From positions 682,001 to 746,000 of the forward strand of contig RPFO01000264.1 in the NCBI GenBank assembly GCA_009746045.1: a stretch of DNA of 64,000 nucleotides, written 5' to 3'. This document shows positions 34,928 through 45,172 of the stretch, one piece after another. How positions within the stretch are numbered: position 1 is the stretch's first letter; every line of letters starts with the position of its first letter. The position numbers were made by a program, and so were the translations under genes. The notes below the pieces were generated by a model, which did not search any database, was not told the DNA's origin, and saw only the letters and a list, made by a program, of their open reading frames with translations. The stretch comes from Mesostigma viride. Its lineage: Eukaryota; Streptophyta; Mesostigmatophyceae; Mesostigmatales; Mesostigmataceae.

Positions 34928-36346
34928 TGGTATCGGGAGGGAAAGTTCCACACCTTTGAGACGACTTTGAACGACATTCTTGTGACCATGATGAAGCCAT
35001 TTTACCCTGCCGGCGCATATAATTGATGGCGGCAGTGTTGTTACGTAATTTCGTGAGCAATGTCGTGAGGATTCATACGTCGCAGCATTTCAAATCAGTG
35101 AATTTGAAGTTCGGCGGAACGGGCAGAAATTTCATGGGTCGACAGGCCTGGGCCAGCGCAGCCACGCAGGCGAGTTGTTATATGTGTCAAAGCCAGCGGA
35201 ATTTCATGTTTCGGGTTTGCTGTGGGCTGGCGCCGCCTGGCGTTGAGCCCCGCATGGCGAGGTCAAGGCTCTGGTTCCAGCTGGGTGCAGACTTTTTTCT
35301 CTTTTTCTGTACCAGTGACCTGCGCATCAACATGTGGCTCGGAGCGGACGTCGGCTGGAATTTTGCGAGCGACCAGCGCAACGGATTATCGCCATTTTTG
35401 GTGGCGCAGCCTGCGGAATCTCCAGCATTTTTTGTCGACGAGGACTGCCTGCCTACCGGCTTTTTGTTGGCGATGAAGATGTTGGCCAGGAGTGCCAGCA
35501 TGGCCTCTCTTTTGAAGCTGGCTATGCCAGTGGGTTTTTGATTTTGAAGCTGGTCAGGAGTACCAGTGAGCTGCATGTTATTTTAGAAGCTCTAAGCCAA
35601 GGGAGCTTGTGACATTTTAAAGCTGACAAAAATATTTGCCCCCACTTATTTCTTGAGGGGGGGGGGTGGCATGAGACTGGCTCGCGACGACATTTGTGGG
35701 GGCCTAACGTGGCCTGTGGTCTGTATTGACCTACTTTGGGATGTACGCGCCTGCTTTGCATGCAAACTTGGTGGTCAGCTGTGTTTTTGAATGGACGAGG
35801 CAAACTAGCATGTGCAGCCTAGTGTTTTGGCCAGTCTGGAGGTTGGGATCAGTCCAACCTGTTATGGGAGCGCTCTGGGGGAAGTTCTTGGTTGACTTTC
35901 CATGCTCGGGACCTGATCACTCCCGGGAGTTTGTTGGCACGACGGCGTGCCAGCGTGGGGCCGTGGAGGCCTTGGGACCGTGGTGGTCCATTTTAGGGCT
36001 ATTGGTAGCCTGATGGGGCAGTGTTTGCCCATGTGTGCTATTCCTGGCAAGTGTAGTTGTTGTGACTTATTGCTGTGTTTCTGCATCAGACCTGGGACGC
36101 TGGGGCTGTCAGTTTATACCTCTAGGGACGCCTGGATGTATTTTGGAAGAGACACAGGCATGTAGCACCTTTGTTGTTATGATCAGGATGGCATTTTTCC
36201 AGTGAATTTGTTGCTGGATGGTTCCTTTGGAGGGGCTTCCCGGGTAAGGGGGGGTTGCTGGGGTATGTTGTACCCGGCAAGCCCTACCCTAGTTGAGGGG
36301 GGACTTGACGTTCATTGGACCCTGCACTGGCAACGTGCAAGGGGGG
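34928..36346 (+). other. C2 internal region
   Basis: An open frame of about 170 codons (ATG at 35026, stop at 35541) is broken at the matching place in C1 and has no recognisable domain. It is unlikely to be a conserved protein. The remainder is noncoding by eye, ending in a purine tract (GCAAGGGGGG) before the LTR. Confidence 0.75.
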
Positions 36347-37100
36347 TGTCAGGGTTTTAGTATAAACCCTGGATGTGCCCGTTTGCCAGCCTATGTTATG
36401 TTGTGGCCAATCTTCTGTATTTTCTGGCCAAGGATATTATTAGGGCTGAGTAGGGCTTGCCGTGTTCTTTCCGGCGGTACTTTTCTTATGACGGACAGTT
36501 GAGTATGCACAAAGATATTAGGTGCCGAAGTTAGGATTAATTCGGCTCTACCCTGTGGTTGCATGGTACGGCTTGTAGGGCGTGAGTATCTCGTGCCATT
36601 TGGCGGTGGCTAACTCCTAGCGCCGCGCAATAGTGGGTTCGAATATTGGTGCCGAATATTCGCATCATTGCCTAGTGGATTTTGTGTGCCAGTTGTTCAA
36701 GTCGAGACACTTTATGTGTTAAGTTAACGTAGGGATAATGTGTGCAGCCGACATTGGACATTGTTTAAGAGGTCGGCGTGCACCTTTTCACGTTACCTGA
36801 TGGTGGGCCAGTTGCCTTGTGGCTTGGCAATGGACACCGGTCACGGTCCTTAAATTCTATATATGCGTCTTTTATTGTATTAATGAAATGAGTTGTGCCG
36901 CAACATTTGAGCTCATTCATTGACGCATTATTAGAATTTAAGGACCGTGACCGGTGTCCATTGCCAAGCCACAAGGCAACTGGCCCACCATCAGGTAACG
37001 GTCCTTAAATTCTATATATGCGTCTTTTATTGTATTAATGAAATGAGTTGTGCCGCAACATTTGAGCTCATTCATTGACGCATTATTAGGATTTTTGACA
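36347..37100 (+). repeat. C2 3' LTR with an inverted duplication (754 bp)
   Basis: It is 153 bp longer than its partner. The extra part begins at about 36934 and is the reverse complement of 36794-36860. It is followed by a second forward copy of the stretch GGTCCTTAAATTCTATATAT to GCATTATTAG. The result can fold into a hairpin with arms of about 67 bp. A template switch during reverse transcription or repair would explain it. Confidence 0.9.
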
Positions 37101-37105
37101 CACTG

Positions 37106-37316
37106 TGCGGGTACTATCGACGAATCAGTCTTCCTCACCAAGGGTGGGAAAGTGCTGACCTGCAAGCACTGCCACCGTACCGGCCACACTGAGGATCGCT
37201 GCTGGTCCAAGAAGGCGGAGAACAAGTCCAAGAAACCTGAGGCGCACTTCACCATGGACGGCGAGCCACTGGCTGACGACGTGGCAGATGTTCCTGCTGG
37301 TTTTTTCATTGAGTAG
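37106..37316 (+). CDS. B gag, 3' part with CCHC zinc knuckle
   Basis: It reads on from 34326 as GTIDESVFLTKGGKVL and CKHCHRTGHTEDRC, a CX2CX4HX4C knuckle. It then has a Lys-rich stretch and an acidic tail, with a stop at 37314-37316. The B 3' LTR starts 30 bases later, so there is no room for protease, integrase or RT. Confidence 0.9.
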
Positions 37317-37346
37317 CCGGAATACGTGACATGCAATATGGGGGTG

Positions 37347-38090
37347 TGTCAAATATCTAGCGATGTTTCTCTACTTTTGTCACGCATTATGGTATCACGC
37401 ATTATATGCGGGGAAAATTGACGCCGTCAGCTAGGTGTTTATTTACACGACTTGTTGTTGGGTTTGCATCCCTATTAATTGCACCCACAGGTCGTTGACT
37501 AACTTAATATCATATACAATGTTTGAGTGTACTAAAATCCGAATGATGTTGCTCGGAATACAGCAAGCGTTACCTGTCAGCACCGTTACAGGTGCCGTAA
37601 TTTACATCGGCTCTCTCCGGATCAGATCAGGTCCGCAGTTTGTGGTGCCGCCCTGGAGGCGATAGGACTTTGAGCCTATCAGACCACACACACAATGTAC
37701 CATGATGTGGACAATAGATTACAGGCTGCAAAGTCGTTATTATCTAGTGTTCTTTCCGTGGTTGTAGAGACGCTAAGCTGCAGTGCCGTCAGATGTAAAT
37801 CAACGGTGCATAATGCATTAGCCGCCACTACTTTGTGTGCCTAGAGTTGTTTTGCTTGCTAGCCGTGTGTGGCCCCGACCCAGTGTTGGTCGTGTGACCC
37901 TGCCCAGTGTTGGCATTGTCATTTGCCCTGGCCCAGTGTTGGCTATGGTAGACTGCGCCCAGTGTTGGCCGCACCGTGTTTTCCACTCTCAGTAAACGTA
38001 TTTTAATACAAGAAGTCTTTTCCATACACTTGTGCAATATCTGGGTCATAACAGGCAAAAGATCTTTCCTCCGAGCCCCGGTTTCTGACA
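37347..38090 (+). repeat. B 3' LTR (744 bp)
   Basis: Partner of 32547-33290, ending TTTCTGACA at the ATGTG target copy, after which A gag resumes. Confidence 0.96.
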
Positions 38091-38095
38091 ATGTG

Positions 38096-38585
38096 TGCTC
38101 CTCACTCCACCCTGAAGGCCTACAAGGTCATCATCAAGCAAGCTCTTGAAGCTGAGGAGCTGTTTGAGGGTGGGGTGCCAGCAGTGAAGGCAACCCACGC
38201 AGGTGGGCGTGCCCAGGGGGGCTCCAAGACGTCTGAGGCTGACAGAAGCCAGGGAGGACGAGGGGGCAACCATAACAAGCGCAAGGGCGATCATTCACCC
38301 GACTCTGACAGGAGGTCACACTCCAAGTCGGTGTTCAGGCGAGTGGGTGGTAAGCCCAAGCAGGGCAACGCGCCTGACAACGGGGGAGGAGGCCAGGGCA
38401 AGTCAAAAATACAATGCTACCTGTGCAAGGGGTGGGGGCATATCAAGAAGGAGTGTCCCAGCTTCAAGAAGTCCCAGGGCCAGGGCAGCAACAAGAATAA
38501 CAACAACAACAAGAAGAAGAACAACAACAAGTCCCAGGGCCAGCCTTCAAAGGGCAGTCAGCAAGAAGACAACAAGGAGCAGTGA
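38096..38585 (+). CDS. A-plus gag, 3' part with zinc knuckle and Asn-rich tail
   Basis: It continues gag with TLKAYKVIIKQALEAEELFE, a basic Ser/Arg/Gly-rich stretch, CYLCKGWGHIKKEC and an Asn/Lys run encoded mostly by AAC and AAG. The stop is at 38585. Pol opens in a different frame after a stop near 38610, so gag and pol are not joined by a simple readthrough or one frameshift at the gag stop. Confidence 0.88.
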
Positions 38586-38725
38586 CTGTCTGAGGCAACC
38601 CCTACACACCTTAATTCACCCAGGGGGAAGCCAGGTGCTCCAATGCAGATTTAATATCTGGGCAACAAGAGGGTGATCTCCAGGTTCAGGGTGGCCCCAG
38701 GTCACCTGGAGAGGTACAGGTTCCT

Positions 38726-41700
38726 ATGAAGACGTCCTTGACAGCTGATGCAGCTGTAAGAATGTCTGACCCAATGCATCCTCGTGCTGGGCACGAGGGT
38801 GGACCTCTCATTTTGAGAGAAACCAATGTACAACCACAGAGGGGTGTGAAGGCCTCTGGTGGTATGCATGTGGTCCCTGCTGGCGGTCCAGGTGTTGGGC
38901 ATGAGCAGGGTGACTCAGGCTCTGAGTCAGAACAGGATGGAAGTCAGCATGGTGATGCTGGACAACCTGACAGCACAGTCCTGACTGTGCCAGGGACTGC
39001 TTCCTCTGTGTACCAGGAGTTGGGTGCCCGAATCCACAACATGTTTGGGCATGCCACTTCTCTGTCAAACAACTTTGCCTTCCGTATGGGCAGGGCACCC
39101 CTTCTCAAGGCGTGTCAGCAAGCTGCCTCACGGTGTAAGTGCCAGTTGTCCTCCAACAAGCCCAGGAAATCACATGCCAAAGCTCTACCTCAGAGCATTG
39201 GTGATCTGCAGTGTGATATCCAACACATCAGGGGCATGCAACTGTTGGTGTGCGTGGACAGGTACACAAAATACAAGGTGCTGGAGCATTTACCTTCTAT
39301 GAAGAACAGGTACTTGCTGGCTGCCCTGCAGAATGTAAGAGCCAAGTTTCCTACCACAAGGATCCAGGTGGACATGCAGTTTCAGCATCTCAAGGGTGAT
39401 CCTACCCTTCCTGAGTTGCTGGTTACACCTAGGGAGGCTCATGGGCAGCAGGGTGCTATCGAGAGGGCAATCCAGGAGGTCAAGAAATTGATCATCTCTG
39501 AAGACTGGGTACCCTTGTCTGCACCTGCACTTGTCAGGAGTGCATGGCTGAGGAACGTGGAGCAGCAGCTGAACAGCAGGGTTAACTTCTACTATGATGG
39601 AGTTGCTGTCAGCCCAATGGGTCTATATCATGGCCTGTGCCCACCACATGTGCTGGAGGGCTGGAAACATGCTGCACATGTCACCTTTGCCAAGCTGAGG
39701 GAGAAGGACCGGGGTTGGAAGATGCTGGAGCCACAAGTGGGTCAGAAGGTCCTAGCTTGGAAGGAACCTAGCCTTTATGGCAAACGTGGTAGCTGGAGTC
39801 CTGGGGTGGTTACCCAGGTTGATGAAGCTAGCCACGCATGCTTGGTCAGCATGGAGGACGAACCAAAGCATGTACACCGGCTGAGTTGGTCATATGTCAA
39901 GCCTAACCTGATGAATGAGGGCAGTCAGGCACAAGGCTCACAGGATCTGCAGGATTTTCAGGTCCCAAGTGACATCACTGACGCAACGACCACATCTGTT
40001 GCAGGGGAATCTGTCAGCCCTGGCCAGGTTGCAGAGGTACTTGTTGAACAGGCTGCAAGGTCAACAGCTGGGGAGTCAACTGTCAAGCCCAAGGCACTAA
40101 CCAAGCCCAGGGGGACAAGTTTGGCTGGATTGATTGGGGCTCTACAAAGAGCCAAGAAGCAGCCCAAGGTAGCCAAGCTCAGGTGGCATGGCAATCTGGG
40201 GCTGGACACTGCCTTAGAGGTAGACACTAATTCTCAGGTTTCCATCATTGGGACCAGGGCTGCAGCAGGGTACAGCATGTCTGAACCCAGCTATCAGTTT
40301 GTGTCTGACTTCAGTGGCGGGGTACACGTGAAGGTACTGGGTGAGGTATTCATTCCTATCCTTGGACAGGACACTGCTTTTTGTGTCTTGGAGGGCTATC
40401 AAGGACCTGCTCTTCTGGGGCAGAATTTCCTATGCCAGGATGGGGTAGTGATCACGTCCTCTCTCCTGACTAAGGAAGGGGCTGGTCAGGTCCCACTGAT
40501 TAATTTCAGGACCACTCACCTATCACGTGCAGTAACCAGGTCGGTTAAGCGTGTGCAAGTGTGCCAGGGGCAGGAGCCCTTGGTTGATGACCTCATATTG
40601 CCAGCTGCTAGTCATCCAAGCAGTTTGGGCATTGGTCCTCACTCACTTGCTGGACACAGCCCTATCAACTACCAAGGCCTGGTGAAGCTCATGTCCTCTC
40701 CCATTATGTGTCCCCAGGTCACACTGGGTCTGATTAAATCTGGGGAGGACTGGATCTCCAAGAAATGCGTGGAACCTGTCAATGACCTGCCTCCTGCACG
40801 ACGTCTACTCAAGCTCAAGTTTGTCATCAAGATGAAGGAGGTGGACGGGGTCAAGGTACCACATGTCAGGCCAGTGCTGAATGAGTTCAAGGGTACTGGT
40901 GAGTGCACTGCTGAGGAGTTGTATACCCCTGGCATGTTGCATGATACTTGGAGGCTGCTGCTGTGTGTATTTCTAGGCCTTCTCAACAAGGGCTTGGACT
41001 ATGGCTCAGTGGTGGTAGACTTCAAGAGGGCATTTCTGGAGGGGATGCAGATGTGGCACAGGAAAAGTGGGAGGGCAAGACGCCTTTCTATGTTAGGGTG
41101 CCTGCTGTATGGAAAAGGGACATCCACACGGAGTTCCTTAAAATCCTCAAGGGCCTGGAGGGCCTGAGGTCAAGTCCAATAATCTGGAGGGAGACTCTCA
41201 ACCGTTTCCTGAAGGAGCATTGCAACTTGAAGGTCTCTCCTGTAGACCCCTGTCTGTTTCTGGGGCAATGGGAAGGCCTGCCAGTGTATGCTTCGCTGCA
41301 CGGGGATGACCTACATCTGATAGCTCCCACGTCGTGGCTTAAGGAGCTGATCTCCATCATTAAGTCCAAGTTTCCTCTGGGTAGGGAGCAATGGCAGGTG
41401 GAGAATGAGCCTCTGCTGTTTGTGGGCATGGAGGCCACACTGGTGAAGAAGGGGGGGAGTGGCGTATGCTGCTGGTGGGGGGCAATGATTATCAAGAGAC
41501 CCTCATTAGCAAGCTTCCTCCAACCATCACACAGGCACTGTGTCCCATGGTGAGGGGCATGGTTGCTTGGGTGGCAGGCATTTCCAGGCCAGACCTTATG
41601 GTCATAGCCAGGTTGCCTGATGACATGCTGGTGGAGCTAGGGTCTGCCAAGGTGGCTGATCAGGTCAGGGCTTCATCTGGCATTCTGTTGTCTGCAGTGG

Positions 41701-42209
41701 ATTTATCACAACCCATTTGCATGGAGCTGTATGTGGATAGCTCAATGGACAGCAGGCAGGTCTCCAAGGTCAGGGGCAGGGCTGCAGGGCTCTTTGTGCT
41801 CAGACAGGAAGGCCTGGGGAGTTTGGTGAGCTGGTTTAGTCGCCTGCACAAACGGGTGGCTGTCAGCAGTGATGTGGCAGAATGCAGGGCTATTTGTGAA
41901 GGCATTCACACAAGCCTTTATCTGAAGGAGTTGCTTCATCAGATGACTTCTAACACTCCTTGGCCACTTCAGGTTACCACTCTTCTAAAAACAGACTCCA
42001 TGGGGATGGTGCAGTTTGTGCACAGGCAGATGGCCAGAAGTAGGGACTTGGATTATCTCCTTCTTAAGGAGTTGTCCTCCTTGGCCAATATTGAGCATAT
42101 CCCTGGGGTTGACAATCCTGCTGATGCTTTGACCAAGCTAGTGCAGAAGGCAGCAGTGCAATACAAGGTTCTTCAGTCTCTGATGGACCCATCTCAGCAA
42201 GCTGTCTAA
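38726..42209 (+). pseudogene. A-plus pol: integrase, protease-like, RT, RNase H (two frameshifts)
   Basis: Frame 38726-41167 holds integrase (H104, H109, D164, D216, E246, spacing D-x51-D-x29-E) and the protease-like domain (DTNSQ aspartate at 40223-40225, LLGQNFL later). It also holds the N-terminal RT (FVIKMKEVDG, ELYTPGMLHDTWR, VVVDFKRAFLEG). A one-base loss near 41041 moves RT to 40948-41553, with YASLHGDDLHLI (HGDD at 41299-41310). A second loss in the G7 run near 41451 moves RNase H to 41466-42209, with LYVDSSMDSRQV and NPADALTK. The frame is open upstream to about 38610, so the true start may precede the ATG at 38726. Confidence 0.9.
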
Positions 42210-43158
42210 GCTGGTGCATGGTTATAGGGCATTGGAGAGCAGATTGTGTGGTAGTGTCAGCATTGTGACTGGCATAATACCTGTATTTTAGTCTGTACTA
42301 AGGCTCATGGACCATGGTACACTCACTCTGATTTTAATCAGGATACAGCCAGGTTTTGGCTGGGGTTCATGCTGTTGACTACACAAGGTTGACAGGTCCA
42401 TTACAGACCATGTATTCTATTTTAAAAGAAATGTATATTTGTACATACTTCTCACAATGGTCTGGGAACCTTTATTCTGGGGTTTATAGGGCGGGGTTCG
42501 ATTCCCTGGTATTATGTTTCTACAAGCTGGCCTGTTCAGGTGTTTGCCTGTTCAGACTTCCCTAGTTCCCCAGGGCAGGATTTAATTGTTGCCTATGTGT
42601 TTCATTTTGTCATTTGTTTGCTGTGGCAGTTTACCATCTGGCAAGTAGACGGGCGCCGTAAGACGGGCGCCAATAGACCCCTGTTGAGAGAATGACAGGC
42701 AAACTATTGTAATACGCCTTACTTTGTCAAGTGGTATTTTAATTGTCATGGATTTATTGTACTTATATTGAATATGTACTGGGTTTTATGGGATTAGTAT
42801 CTGGATTAATGTAACTCACCGCCAGAAGGTCATTGTACTGGAGGCTCTACCGAGGTGATGGGATTAATTCCTGGAGAAGACCTCATAGAATTAACCTGTA
42901 TGTATTTAATTTTGTGTGCTTCTAATATCTGGTGGTACTCTGTAATGCCACTTCCATAGGTTTTTATCCATTTCTCATGGAATGGTTTTCCCTGTGGCAG
43001 ATCTGTTTCTTTTCCAGTTCCTTAAAAGAAAGGGCTGGGGGAATGGCATTGGCCATTAAAGACATCTGTTCAAGCTTCAAGCTGGAGTGAAGGACATTTC
43101 AAGCTACTTCAAGGGTCCCTGGCAGGGGATGTGATCCCTAAAGAAAAGAAGGGATTGG
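42210..43158 (+). other. A-plus 3' noncoding region
   Basis: This is the same layout as 4014-4963 in reverse: T-arm-like hairpin at about 42490-42507, CGGGCGCC at 42650-42657 and 42664-42671, and a purine-rich tract (AAAGAAAAGAAGGGA) at 43140-43155 before the LTR. No coding sequence. Confidence 0.75.
42490..42507 (+). other. T-arm-like hairpin in A-plus (CGGGG TTCGATT CCCTG)
   Basis: A 5-bp stem with one G-T pair and a TTCGATT loop; it lies 281 bases after the pol stop. See the equivalent elements in D, E and F. Confidence 0.5.
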
Positions 43159-43771
43159 AGTTAACGTAAAGGATTTACGTTAGATGGATAGAGATTGTTA
43201 CGCTCTTTCCAACGGCACCTTGAACGCCTCATTTGGTTAAGGAACGTAAAAGTTATGACGTTTCCTAGGCTGTGCCGACAGTACCCGGCGCGCCACTGTG
43301 GGCGCGTACGGACACAGGATGTACAAGTGTCACTTTGATAGTCCGCAGGACGTTGACAGGACTTGTACAGGACTTGATGGTCAATTGATAGGTAGGCGCA
43401 CTGTAGCGCGCCAGGACCTATGAGACAATTGATGCTGAGTAGTGTACGGATAGGTCCACAGGACTAGCCGTATGGACAATTGATAGATCTGCGCGCCAAA
43501 GGCGTGCCAGAGTCTGTGTAATCAATTGATTGACAGTTCAGCTGTGACAGTGCAGCTGAATACTTGGACGCGTCCCTAGCAAGCTATATGTGTGACTTGG
43601 TCGCACCGGGACGCTAGTTCTTGCGTGCACGTTCTCTTGGCACTGCGACCCTGTCGCCTGTGCTGCGTGCAGTCTTGGAAGTGACGTGACTTACGTCTGT
43701 GTTTCCTTGTTATTAATAAAGGCAACTTCCTGCAAGAACCATGGCGGAATTCGTGGCATTCTCGCCCTCAC
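43159..43771 (+). repeat. A-plus 3' LTR, lacking the last 4 bases
   Basis: It matches 30388-31004 but ends CCCTCAC and continues TGATCC instead of AACT. It was probably trimmed at the junction. Confidence 0.92.
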
Positions 43772-43888
43772 TGATCCTCGCTATATGAAACAGCCATGGG
43801 AGGGAGGCCGTCACTGAAAGCGGTGTGGCTACAGGGCAGAGTTCAATTATACGCAATACGCGGTTATACGCGCGGGGTCCGTATAATG

Positions 43889-43915
43889 GATAATACGGTA
43901 TAATACGGTATTATC
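43889..43915. repeat. AT-rich palindrome next to A-plus
   Basis: GATAATAC and GTATTATC arms (8 bp each) surround a near-symmetrical centre, with an outer CGTATAAT/ATTATACG pair. Several further TATACG motifs lie in 43850-43935. Such sequences extrude cruciforms and break easily. Confidence 0.8.
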
Positions 43916-44074
43916 CGGAAATTATACGCAAATACTGGGTTTCGTCGTTTTTGGGGTTGTTTCATGCATTTTGATATCATTTCAAGCAGTCCACATGTTT
44001 CTGACACTAAATTACACATGATACATGGGTTGCCACTGCTCAGCAGTGCTTGGGAACACTGGACGTGTAAACCG

Positions 44075-44640
44075 GGTTTCCCGAGGAGCTAGATTACCTA
44101 TGCATTATACCCTAAAAAACAAAGCCAAATGAAATGGAAAGATGAAAAAAGCAAAAGAAGTAAGATGGCTATGCTTCCATGCAAGCAGGTCCTGGGCATC
44201 TCCATGTTTCTTGTATGCATGAGGAGCACACAAGAAGAAGGCTGACTTTGGCGAGCAAAACAAGAAATAGTGGCTAGATCTGGCCAGAAAACCACTTGTT
44301 TCGAGATGCTTTTAGCAAGAAAAAACATCGCGTTATCAAGCTTATCATATTTATAAACCATGCCAAGCACTACGTCACTGCTTTCGATGAAGCATAAGCT
44401 AATAGCAGACAAATCTGGTCCAAAATCTGCATGTCGTAGTGGTATTCCCCAACCATCACAAGCCAACAATGCGTAGAGGCAGTAAAGCAACCAAAAGACA
44501 AGCAGAAAACCTCCATTACAGGTCTACGATTATTTTGCAATCCACCCAACAACTTGATACAGTACAATGAACACGTGAACAGGATAGCACGTACCAGATC
44601 AAAACCGCATAATACCTTTCTTGACGGAGCCAGCATGCCC
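44075..44640 (+). repeat. Dispersed repeat K, copy 2
   Basis: It aligns with 27735-28300 (see that entry). It ends near GAGCCAGCA, just before gypsy J. Confidence 0.75.
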
Positions 44641-44645
44641 AGCTA

Positions 44646-45172
44646 AACTAGTGAGGTTACCTAGTGCATGGTGAGGAGCTATATTGTGGAGAGACCTGGG
44701 ACGCGTCGACTCTGTTCTCAATGCATTCTATTATAATACGCCATACACCGAATAAAACCAGGGTACTACGAAGGAAACAATACTACACTGCCACATGACC
44801 CTAGCTAATATGTGCTAATTCATCATTAACACACGCCGGGTGCCATTCACGAAGGACAACTGCTGCATAAATGATTGCCGACCTAAGTTCGTGTATGCTC
44901 GGGCCGACATCGACCCTTGCCTACAGGACCAACGCATGTCCACAAGGTTCACACGGAGGATAAAAGGACCACTACTAAAGTACGCAGCGCGGCGCGACTG
45001 CACCGAACCACCATACTGTACAATTGCCACGTCACAAGGCCCGGTACCGACCGGCCAAAAGGTCCTAACTACACGTAAGCCTAGGAAAGTCCGCGAACTG
45101 TTCCGGAATGGCTGAGGCAACAAAGGACCTAATTTACGTCCGTAACAACAACAAAAGTTACGCGACGTAACA
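44646..45172 (-). repeat. J 3' LTR, truncated
   Basis: It matches 48460-49043 from AAACTAGTGAGG to GCGACGTAACA, with a C-rich stretch (complement of the polypurine tract) just after it at 45173-45181. The far LTR end with TGTTACGTCC is missing. Confidence 0.8.

Larger units (their letters stand above)
34327..37100 (+). mobile_element. Element C2: second copy of non-autonomous C, inside B
   Basis: The 5' LTR is 34327-34927 and the 3' LTR 36347-37100. TGTCA/TGACA ends and the duplicated target CACTG (34322-34326 and 37101-37105) define it. PBS TGGTATCGGGAGGGAAAG. The interior differs from C1 by small gaps and substitutions. It is the youngest layer of a three-deep nest (C2 in B in A-plus). Confidence 0.95.
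32547..38090 (+). mobile_element. Element B: Gag-only non-autonomous LTR retrotransposon
   Basis: Two 744-bp LTRs (32547-33290 and 37347-38090) look identical, with TGTCA/TGACA ends. The target ATGTG is duplicated at 32542-32546 and 38091-38095. The PBS TGGTATCGAGTAGCG and the polypurine tract ATGGGGGTG lie in the expected places. Without the nested C2 and its extra target copy, the interior is about 1.3 kb and encodes a short ORF and a Gag with a zinc knuckle, then ends 30 bases before the 3' LTR. There is no pol. This fits the TR-GAG class of elements described in plants. Confidence 0.95.
30388..43771 (+). mobile_element. Element A-plus: second copia A copy, carrying nested B and C2
   Basis: The 5' LTR is 30388-31004 and the 3' LTR 43159-43771. 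Without the B insertion (32547-38090 plus one target copy) it would be about 7.8 kb, as in A-minus. The 3' LTR lacks the final AACT, and no TSD is seen (CTAGC on the left, TGATC on the right), so the right edge was altered after insertion or the copy is recombinant. The pre-gag ORF is open and gag would be open without B. Confidence 0.93.

Noticed and set aside
41030-41060. Programmed -1 frameshifting in A pol
   Set aside because: The site (GGAGGGGATG) is not a classical slippery heptamer, and a second shift follows in a G7 run. Inherited single-base loss or read error is simpler, though not excluded.
44840-45115. Short plus-strand frames at 44840-45115 and 48762-48986 as conserved genes
   Set aside because: They lie inside the two gypsy LTR copies, so their similarity reflects the LTR, not a protein.
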